A DNA stretch of 64,000 nt from the NCBI GenBank assembly GCA_903902915.1, contig CAIUWR010000083.1, positions 1-64,000 on the forward strand, given 5' to 3'. Every line of letters starts with the position of its first letter. Position 1 is the first letter of the stretch. The DNA is from an uncultured Hyphomicrobiales bacterium. GTDB lineage: Bacteria; Pseudomonadota; Alphaproteobacteria; Rhizobiales; Beijerinckiaceae. Below the pieces are notes generated by a model. It saw only the letters and a program-made list of their open reading frames with translations. It had not been told where the DNA came from and did not search any database. Below are positions 57,591-64,000 of the stretch, one piece after another. A program made the position numbers and the translations under genes.

Positions 57591-58736
57591 ATGGGCATTC
57601 CACTCCTGCAAATGGCCAAGATCGGCGCATATGTCATTGCTCAAACGATGAAGGGCCGTAAGCGGTATCCGCTCGTTCTGATGCTTGAGCCGCTGTTTCG
57701 CTGTAACCTCGCCTGCGCTGGTTGCGGGAAGATCGACTATCCGGACAAAATTCTAAATCAGAGACTGCCACTGGCTGATTGCCTCGCGGCTGTTGATGAA
57801 TGCGGCGCTCCTGTGGTGGTGATCGCTGGCGGGGAGCCGCTGATCCACAGGGACATCGGCGCGATCGTGGAGGGGGCCATCAGTCGGGGGAAGGTCGTCA
57901 CGCTCTGCACCAACGCATTGCTGCTGGAGAAGAAGATTTCTCTCTTCAAGCCAGGTCCCGGCTTCAATTTTTCCATTCATCTGGACGGCGACGCTCAAAT
58001 GCATGATCATTCGGTGTGTCAGACCGGCGTCTATGATCGCGCGGTGGCTGCGATCACGCTTGCGAAATCGACGGGCTTTCGCGTCAACGTCAATTGCACA
58101 TTGTTCAATAACGCCGATCCAGCGCGGGTCGCTGATTTTCTCGATGAAATGAAAAAGCTCGGGATAGATGGCGTTACGGTCTCTCCCGGCTACGCCTATG
58201 AAAGGGCGCCTGACCAGCAGCATTTCCTTAACCGACAGAGAACAAAGTCGCTGTTTCGGGAGATTTTGAGACGTGGAAATGGGGGGCGCGCCTGGCCGTT
58301 GTTTCAATCATCCCTGTTCCTCGATTTTCTAGCGGGCAATCAATCTTATGCTTGTACGCCTTGGGGAAATCCGACGCGCACCGTGTTTGGTTGGCAGCGT
58401 CCCTGCTACCTTCTCGGCGAAGGTTACGCCAAGACTTATCAAGAGCTGATGGAAACGACGGACTGGGATTCATATGGGGTCGGGAACTATGAGAAGTGCG
58501 CGGATTGCATGGTTCACTCCGGCTTCGAGGCTACGGCCGTTCAAGACGCCGTCCGTCATCCTGTCAAGGCGATGATGGTGGCCATCAACGGCGTAAGGAC
58601 CGATGGACCAATGGCTCCAGACATTTCCATTGAGAACCAACGCCGCGCGCAATATGTCTTCACTGATCACGTGGAAAGAAAACTTGAAGAAATCGAACAT
58701 TGCGATCACGAGGCCGCTTTGCGGCCCAGTGATTGA
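57591..58736 (+). CDS. hpnH: Adenosylhopane synthase HpnH (radical SAM)
   Basis: A 381-residue radical SAM enzyme that adds adenosine to diploptene. The [4Fe-4S] motif CNLACAGC has Cys38, Cys42 and Cys45. PVVVIAGGEPLIHRDIG and NFSIHLDGDAQMHD follow, and a C-terminal DUF3463 region contains CYLLGEGY and CADCMVHSGFEATA. The ATG at 57591 has AAGGA at good spacing; an ATG two codons earlier abuts that site. Its stop lies one base from the shc stop (convergent). Confidence 0.95.
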   Translation: MGIPLLQMAKIGAYVIAQTMKGRKRYPLVLMLEPLFRCNLACAGCGKIDYPDKILNQRLPLADCLAAVDECGAPVVVIAGGEPLIHRDIGAIVEGAISRGKVVTLCTNALLLEKKISLFKPGPGFNFSIHLDGDAQMHDHSVCQTGVYDRAVAAITLAKSTGFRVNVNCTLFNNADPARVADFLDEMKKLGIDGVTVSPGYAYERAPDQQHFLNRQRTKSLFREILRRGNGGRAWPLFQSSLFLDFLAGNQSYACTPWGNPTRTVFGWQRPCYLLGEGYAKTYQELMETTDWDSYGVGNYEKCADCMVHSGFEATAVQDAVRHPVKAMMVAINGVRTDGPMAPDISIENQRRAQYVFTDHVERKLEEIEHCDHEAALRPSD

Positions 58737-58737
58737 G

Positions 58738-60696
58738 TCACATGCCCCACTGCGTGCGCGTTGCAGATGATTGGCGCAAATGGCGATAGCTCGCCAGCGC
58801 CCATAACGGAAAATACTGCGGGTATCCGTGATAACGTAGATAGAAAACACGCGGAAATCCCGTCGCTGTAAAGCGTTCCTCCGACCATAGGCCGTCGTCG
58901 CCCAGGCTATGTTTTAGATAATCGATTCCTCGAGAGACGGATTCAGAGTTGATCTCGCCAGCAGCCATCAGCCCCAAAAGCGCCCATGCGCTTTGCGAGG
59001 GGGTGCTTTGGGTAGGCGTATGCCCGGAATAATCTATGCGATAGCTTTCCCCCGCTTCCCCCCAGCCGCCATCCATGTTCTGAATTTTTTTCAGCCACGC
59101 GGCCGCTCGAACGATAGCGTCATGCTCTTGGGGCAAACCCAATGCGTTCAGGGCGCAAAGGGCGGACCACGAGCCATAGATGTAGTTCATGCCCCAGCGT
59201 CCGAACCAGCTTCCATTTTTCCGCTGTTCTGCAAGAAGGAAATGGATCGCGCGGCTTAATGGCGCGGAAGTTTCCGGTTTTTCGCCACGCTGCGCCATCA
59301 TGGAGATGCAGCGTGCTGTGAGGTCCGCAGTGGGCGGGTCGAGCAGGGCGCCATGGTCGGAAAACGGAATATGGTTGAGATAGTCTTTGTCATTGTCCGC
59401 ATCAAAGGCGCCCCAGCCACCATTTGCGCTTTGCAATCCGGTGACCCATTCAACGGCGCGGTTGATGTTATGTTGGTAGTTTGATGGGTTTGCGCGATCC
59501 ATCGCCATCACGATGACGGCCGTGTCGTCGAGGTCAGGATAATTTGGATTGGCGTATTGAAAGGCCCAGCCGCCTGGGCGCAGATCGCTCTTTTTCTGCG
59601 CCCAATCCCCTTTAAGATTTAATATCTGGCGTTGGGACAGCCAATGCAAGGCTTTATTCGCCGCGACAATTGAGCTTTCATCCCCCGTTTCGAGCAAGGC
59701 ATGGCTTGCGAGCGCAGTATCCCAGACGGGTGACATGCAGGGCTGGCAATAGGCTTCCGTCTCACGCTCGATGATCAGCCCGTCTATGGACTTTCTCGCC
59801 ATCGCGCGCCTCGGGTCGTCAGACGGGACGCCCAACGCATCATACATGATGACGCTGTTCACCATGGCCGGAAAAATCGCGCCCAGTCCATCCTCGCCAT
59901 TGAGGCGTTCGTCCACGAAGGCGCATGCCGCCTGAATGGCGCGTTGATGGGACGACGCGGGGAAATATGGCGCAAGGTGACGGAGGGCCTTATCGAGCAT
60001 CTCGAAGGTTCCCGCCAGAATCGGTTTTTGGTGATCGCCCCTTGGCCATTTCGTTATTTGTGTGGGCGGGATCGTGAACAATTCCGGTATGTGGAGGTTG
60101 CGCGGATTGTTAGCTTGTGGTTTCAGATCTGCGATGACGAGTAGCGGCGCCAGAACCGTGCGCGCCCAATAGGAGATCATGTCGAGGCGGAACGGAAACC
60201 ATTTTGGCGCCAGCATCAACTCCACTGGCATTATCGGCGTGGCGCGCCAGGGCATGTCGCCATAAAGCGCAAGAAGCGTTCTGGTGAAGACGTTGCTGCG
60301 CGCTGCGCCGCCATTTTTTAAAATCACTTCGCGTGCGCGGCGCATATGCGGCGCATCGGTTGGGTCGCCTGCCATCTTCAACGCGAAATAGGCTTTAACG
60401 CTGGCGCTCATATCGAAGGCGCCTTGATGAAAGAGCGGCCATCCACCATGCGCGCCCTGAATGCGCCGAAGATAGGCGGCCATTTTTTGTTCGAGCGCAT
60501 GGTTTGGCGCTTCGCCGAGGTAATGAACCAATAAAATATATTCAGCGGGAATCGTAGCATCCGCCTCCAGCTCGAATATGAAATGTCCATCCGGCTTCTG
60601 CCGCTTGATCAGGGCGGCGGTGGCGCGGTTGATGCAATCGTCCAAAGGGTTATGCGCGCTTTGAGATGCGCGCGAATCCTTATCGATAAGATGCAT
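58738..60696 (-). CDS. shc: Squalene-hopene cyclase
   Basis: A 652-residue class II triterpene cyclase (HpnF). The catalytic DXDD is D388-L-D-D391 (YPDLDDTAVIVMAMD). Several QW-type repeats are visible, such as GVTGLQSANGGWGAFD-like and KKIQNMDGGWGEAGESY. The start MHLIDKDSRAS overlaps the hpnE 3' end by 17 bp. It is the last gene of hpnC-hpnD-hpnE-shc. Codon use is visibly more A/T-rich than in most of the window. Confidence 0.97.
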   Translation of the reverse strand: MHLIDKDSRASQSAHNPLDDCINRATAALIKRQKPDGHFIFELEADATIPAEYILLVHYLGEAPNHALEQKMAAYLRRIQGAHGGWPLFHQGAFDMSASVKAYFALKMAGDPTDAPHMRRAREVILKNGGAARSNVFTRTLLALYGDMPWRATPIMPVELMLAPKWFPFRLDMISYWARTVLAPLLVIADLKPQANNPRNLHIPELFTIPPTQITKWPRGDHQKPILAGTFEMLDKALRHLAPYFPASSHQRAIQAACAFVDERLNGEDGLGAIFPAMVNSVIMYDALGVPSDDPRRAMARKSIDGLIIERETEAYCQPCMSPVWDTALASHALLETGDESSIVAANKALHWLSQRQILNLKGDWAQKKSDLRPGGWAFQYANPNYPDLDDTAVIVMAMDRANPSNYQHNINRAVEWVTGLQSANGGWGAFDADNDKDYLNHIPFSDHGALLDPPTADLTARCISMMAQRGEKPETSAPLSRAIHFLLAEQRKNGSWFGRWGMNYIYGSWSALCALNALGLPQEHDAIVRAAAWLKKIQNMDGGWGEAGESYRIDYSGHTPTQSTPSQSAWALLGLMAAGEINSESVSRGIDYLKHSLGDDGLWSEERFTATGFPRVFYLRYHGYPQYFPLWALASYRHLRQSSATRTQWGM

Positions 60697-62005
60697 AGGC
60701 GATGTCCCGGGTTTTTGATGCAGGCGTGTCGATGTTTGCCGGTTGGGCGTTCGCAAACAGGGCTTGCGCTAGGCCAGCTGCTGTCTTGCCTGATTTGATG
60801 GCGCCTTCTATGGTCGCCGGGAGCCCGGTCGCAGTCCAGTCTCCAGCCAGAAGGACATTTGAGAAGGGCGTTTTGGCACCGGGTCTTAGAGCGTTTTGGG
60901 ATGGCGTCGCGGCAAAGGTGGCGCGTTTTTCGCGAACCACGCGCCATCTCGGCATGGGCATGTTCAAGTCCGCGATCATCGACGCTTCGCGCCACGTGTC
61001 TTCGGCGATTTGTTGGTTTGTCCGTTCAAGCAGTTTGTTCGCCGCGCTGATCGTAACTGAAAGCCTGTCTTCATAGGCGAAGAGCCATTCTGTTGTTGCT
61101 CCGATGACGCCCGTTATTGGCGCGAGATCGTGAGGCGCAGCTACGGCGAAATGAATGTTGACAATTGCATTAAAATCATCCGGCGTCTTGACCCCAGGGA
61201 TCAGTGTTTTCGCGAATTGCGGGGGCGTCGCAAGTATCACAATGTCAGTGGGCGCGAGCGTCTTGGAATGTCCGTCAAAATGCAACGAGGTTGCGTGCGT
61301 GTCGGTTAGCGACAGACCAAGAACGCGCGTCGAAAAATATTGTGTTGCGCCATGCTTTTTCAGACAAGAGAGGGCTGGATCAATTAGGGCTTTGGAGAGT
61401 CCTCTGCGCGCCATGATCGGCTTGCAGGCTTGCGCGCCCTTCATCAACGTGTCCCGCAGCACCTGACGGGCAAGGGCGCTTGAGGCGGAGGCCGGATCCG
61501 TGTTGAGGGCCGCTAATAGAACCGGGCGCAAGAATTTGTGATAGAGTGGCCCGTCGCATCGCATTTTTTGTTCAATTGGTGTGTCGCTTTGGGAGAGCAT
61601 GAGTTTGAGGATTTCCAGATAGTCGCGCAGTCGCGCTTCAGGTGGGCGCGATGTTTTGGACAGAATTCCAAACGGAAAATTTCCGGTTGGGGGCGCGATG
61701 GCCCAGCGGTCACCGTTCCGCAAGTCGGTGAATTGAAAGCGCGCATCGGGTGAAAGGGCGAGGTGTTCAAGGCCGCCGATTTTTTCCTGATAATTCAGCG
61801 CATGATGGTTTCCTGACAACATGAGATGATTGCCATTGTCGGTCTCCATATGGAGATGAGGATCATAGTAGGATCGGCACCGTCCTCCCGCTGCTTTCGC
61901 CGCTTCATACAGGTGGATCGTGGCGCCCGTTGACGCCAGTTCCACAGCGGCTGAGAGGCCCGCAAGACCCGCTCCGACGATATGCACGTTGACTGGCGGC
62001 GTCAC
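60680..62005 (-). CDS. hpnE: Hydroxysqualene dehydroxylase HpnE
   Basis: A 441-residue FAD-dependent amine-oxidase-fold enzyme that reduces hydroxysqualene to squalene. The dinucleotide motif VHIVGAGLAGLSAAVELA is at residues 7-24 with YEAAKAAGGRCRSY following. The C-terminal FAD segment is NVLLAGDWTATGLPATIEGA. It overlaps hpnD by 4 bp and shc by 17 bp. Confidence 0.94.
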   Translation of the reverse strand: MTPPVNVHIVGAGLAGLSAAVELASTGATIHLYEAAKAAGGRCRSYYDPHLHMETDNGNHLMLSGNHHALNYQEKIGGLEHLALSPDARFQFTDLRNGDRWAIAPPTGNFPFGILSKTSRPPEARLRDYLEILKLMLSQSDTPIEQKMRCDGPLYHKFLRPVLLAALNTDPASASSALARQVLRDTLMKGAQACKPIMARRGLSKALIDPALSCLKKHGATQYFSTRVLGLSLTDTHATSLHFDGHSKTLAPTDIVILATPPQFAKTLIPGVKTPDDFNAIVNIHFAVAAPHDLAPITGVIGATTEWLFAYEDRLSVTISAANKLLERTNQQIAEDTWREASMIADLNMPMPRWRVVREKRATFAATPSQNALRPGAKTPFSNVLLAGDWTATGLPATIEGAIKSGKTAAGLAQALFANAQPANIDTPASKTRDIAYASYR

Positions 62006-62856
62006 CTGATTGCGCTCCCCAGCAGCGCTAGCAGCAGGCGTAATCGGTTTCTCCTTATTTTTGTTCGTGGCGCGTCGAATCCGCGCGCCATCATTGCGTC
62101 GAGCATGTGCTCATAGATATCCGCCATCAGGATGGGTGCGCGTACCTCTGTGCGCGGTCTTTGCTGCATGATCGTTCGTGCAGCGTTGAAATGCTGTCGG
62201 GTGAGTTGGACGAGTGGTTCGCAGGCAAGCGTCAGATCAAGATCAGCGATTTGCGCAGGGTCGAGTTGGATAGGGAAACATGCATGTCGAAGCATTTCCT
62301 GTGGCAGATAGATGCGCCCCATTGCGGCGTCTTCGTCTATGTCGCGAAGGATATTGGTGAGTTGAAGGGCGCGGCCCAGATGGTGAGCGAGGTCGATCCC
62401 TGCTTGCAGCGGGATACCGAAGATAGGTGAGGTCAAGCGCCCCACGGCGCTCGCCACGCGGTCGCAGTAGAGGTCCAGTGTGGTGAGGCTCGGCGCCCGG
62501 ATGTCGCTTTGGACATCCATGATCATGCCGTCGATCACATCATGAAAATTTTGTTGATCAAGTTTCCAGTTTTGAATTGGTCCCGCCAGCCATTGGAGTT
62601 TTGGAGCGGCTTTTTCCCGATATAAATCGTCAATTTGGTCACGCCATGCCTCCAGCGCTTCCATGCGGGGAGCTCGCTGGGCGCGCCAATCGTCGGCGAT
62701 GTCGTCGACGATGCGGCAAAATGCATAGACCGCAATGACGCCTTCGCGCCGATGTGGGGGCAAGATTCGCATCGCATTGTAAAACGAGCTGGTCGCGGCG
62801 AGTTTTGGAAGCGCTTCGCCCGGCGCGTGGATGCCTGCATCATACGCCAACGTCAT
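62002..62856 (-). CDS. hpnD: Presqualene diphosphate synthase HpnD
   Basis: A 284-residue head-to-head prenyl synthase joining two farnesyl diphosphates. The two aspartate-rich motifs are RIVDDIADDWR near residue 48 and LTNILRDIDEDAAMGRIYLP near residue 175. SSFYNAMRILPPHRREGVIA is the N-terminal signature. The start MTLAYDAGIHAPGEAL overlaps hpnC by 17 bp; longer in-frame starts lie within hpnC. Confidence 0.95.
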   Translation of the reverse strand: MTLAYDAGIHAPGEALPKLAATSSFYNAMRILPPHRREGVIAVYAFCRIVDDIADDWRAQRAPRMEALEAWRDQIDDLYREKAAPKLQWLAGPIQNWKLDQQNFHDVIDGMIMDVQSDIRAPSLTTLDLYCDRVASAVGRLTSPIFGIPLQAGIDLAHHLGRALQLTNILRDIDEDAAMGRIYLPQEMLRHACFPIQLDPAQIADLDLTLACEPLVQLTRQHFNAARTIMQQRPRTEVRAPILMADIYEHMLDAMMARGFDAPRTKIRRNRLRLLLALLGSAIR

Positions 62857-63715
62857 CGGCGTTCCTCTCGCTGGGGGTTGTGGCGCGCTGGCGCTGCTCG
62901 CGCAGCAAGGTGGCGAAGGCGATGTAGAGGGCTTCGGCTTTGCCCGTTCGGCCGCCTCCCTGAAGCGGATCTTCAACGCGCAGCTTTTTCACGTTGTTTC
63001 GCGCGAGCGCGATGATGACGGCGATTTCTCGGGCCAGTCGAGCGTCCTTCACTTGCGCCGAAAGGTGTTCGCCGACGTCCAGAAGCTGTCCGGCTTGCGC
63101 GGCGAGGGTCGTGATGGCGGCGCGGATTCGATCGCTCGCCTGTCGGGCGCCAAGATCCTCGACTGACGCCGCGTTTTTCACCAGCAAGCTGATCGGAATA
63201 TAGACGCGGTTCAGCTGCTGGTAATCCTGCCCGCAGTCTTGCAAATGATTGATGATCTGCAATGCGGCGCAGATATTGTCCGATGCTCGCCATGTCGTGC
63301 GCGCTTCGCCATGCAGATCGAGGACAAAGCGGCCGACGGGCATGGCTGAATTGGCGCAATAGTCCATCAGTTCGCGCCAATTTAAATATCGCTTGACCGT
63401 TATGTCCTGGCGAAACGCCTTCAGTAAGGCGCGGGGATGTTCATCGCTCAAACCGCGTGCGGCGAGCGTCGCCTTGAGCGCGACGGATACGGCGTCTTGT
63501 GTGGTTGTTCCGTCGAGACCTGCTTCCAGCCTGTCGAGACGTTCAAGTTTCGCTTTTGGGGTGAGCGCGGGGCTGTCGGCGATGTCATCCGCCAAACGGG
63601 CGAAATTGTAGAACGCCAGGATTGGTTGGCGATGCTGCGGCGCCAGCAGCAGAGAGGCCACGGGGAAGTTTTCGTTTTTATGCGTTTTTCCCGGGCGTCG
63701 ATCAGCAAAGCGCAT
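62840..63715 (-). CDS. hpnC: Hydroxysqualene synthase HpnC
   Basis: A 291-residue squalene-synthase-like enzyme that turns presqualene diphosphate into hydroxysqualene. Motifs are HKNENFPVASLLLAPQHRQP at the N-terminus, ARLADDIADSP near residue 42, and IINHLQDCGQDYQQLNRVYI near residue 157. The ATG (MRFADRRPGK) is preferred to a TTG ten codons upstream. It is the first gene of the run in this window. hpnA and hpnB are not seen, and the operon may begin in the 285 bp upstream. Confidence 0.94.
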   Translation of the reverse strand: MRFADRRPGKTHKNENFPVASLLLAPQHRQPILAFYNFARLADDIADSPALTPKAKLERLDRLEAGLDGTTTQDAVSVALKATLAARGLSDEHPRALLKAFRQDITVKRYLNWRELMDYCANSAMPVGRFVLDLHGEARTTWRASDNICAALQIINHLQDCGQDYQQLNRVYIPISLLVKNAASVEDLGARQASDRIRAAITTLAAQAGQLLDVGEHLSAQVKDARLAREIAVIIALARNNVKKLRVEDPLQGGGRTGKAEALYIAFATLLREQRQRATTPSERNADDVGV

Positions 63716-64000
63716 GTCACCGCGCTCCCGCGCCGGGCGAAGCAAAGGCGGATGTTGGATGCATTCGCAGTGGGTCGCCCATAGGCATGGTTGGAAGCTC
63801 CGGCTGCGTTTTGTCGCAGTCGAAGCATCAAGCGTTGAATGGCTTTGCTGGTTCCCGTTTCAGGTTCGGCTAAGTGGTTTTTTGTATGCGCGTTTGTCTA
63901 GCCGGCTTGCGCGGGCGCTCGTAATTGCGCCGCGCGTGGTGGGCGCGTCAGCGAAGCTTACGGATAGCCTGGCATGGTTCCATCGCGGCCAGACCCGAAG
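63716..64000. other. Region upstream of hpnC, no recognised gene
   Basis: These 285 bp up to the window edge hold no coding sequence I can recognise on either strand. A reverse-strand frame runs open from the edge to about 63860 without recognisable residues, so it may be the end of an upstream gene (for example hpnB) or chance. An hpnC promoter is expected here but none was assigned. Confidence 0.3.

Overview
The window reads as the chromosome of an alphaproteobacterium, most likely a Hyphomicrobiales (Rhizobiales) member such as a Beijerinckiaceae or Methylocystaceae relative. This rests on the gene order of the ribosomal supercluster, the bamE / CBP3 / DUF177 / plsX / fabH / ihfA / merR block, an ATP12-type F1 assembly factor, a bacteriohopanoid pathway and generally high GC. 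No phage, plasmid, IS transposase or CRISPR is seen. The species cannot be named from sequence alone.

Layout. 1-15.3 kb: 3' end of tuf, then the S10-spc-alpha ribosomal supercluster with secY, adk and rpoA. A reverse-strand DUF6968-like gene and a terminator sit between adk and rpsM. 15.4-25.2 kb: a DegP-type protease, a family 1 glycosyltransferase, an orphan ParA, rarA, crcB, an RluC-type synthase, a carboxymuconolactone decarboxylase-like protein, an unrecognised protein, an orphan NMT1-type binding protein and ATP12. 25.3-28.6 kb: assimilatory sulfate operon cysH-cysD-cysN on the minus strand. 28.7-34.9 kb: propionyl-CoA carboxylase pccB and pccA, separated by a Tyr/Arg-repeat secreted protein, a glyoxalase-fold dioxygenase, a cupin and an unknown protein. 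35-45.4 kb: a SCO1 and metallo-beta-lactamase-fold pair, gamma-glutamylcyclotransferase, an LLM flavin monooxygenase, thiM-thiE salvage, a group III truncated haemoglobin, a K+-independent H+-pyrophosphatase, a TacAT-type toxin-antitoxin pair, a palindromic 241-bp repeat element and secreted proteins. 45.4-50.7 kb: bamE, the cytochrome bc1 chaperone, DUF177, plsX, fabH, ihfA, merR and tRNA-Pro(GGG). 50.7-64 kb: a patatin, then the hopanoid region.

The hopanoid region links precursor supply (dxs), squalene synthesis (hpnC, hpnD, hpnE), cyclisation (shc/hpnF), side-chain extension (hpnH) and outer-membrane delivery (hpnN). A secreted DUF6134 protein is translationally coupled to dxs downstream of hpnN. 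This is the most promising place for a new partner in a known system.

The most distinctive non-coding signals are a family of GACG/CGTC stem-loops near 12.0, 25.2 and 44.0 kb. The last group is nested in an element with 18-bp inverted ends that overlaps the toxin stop codon. Two CRP/FNR-type boxes also stand out, one upstream of the LLM monooxygenase and one between the haemoglobin and H+-pyrophosphatase genes. I did not find a system that I can claim is entirely undescribed.
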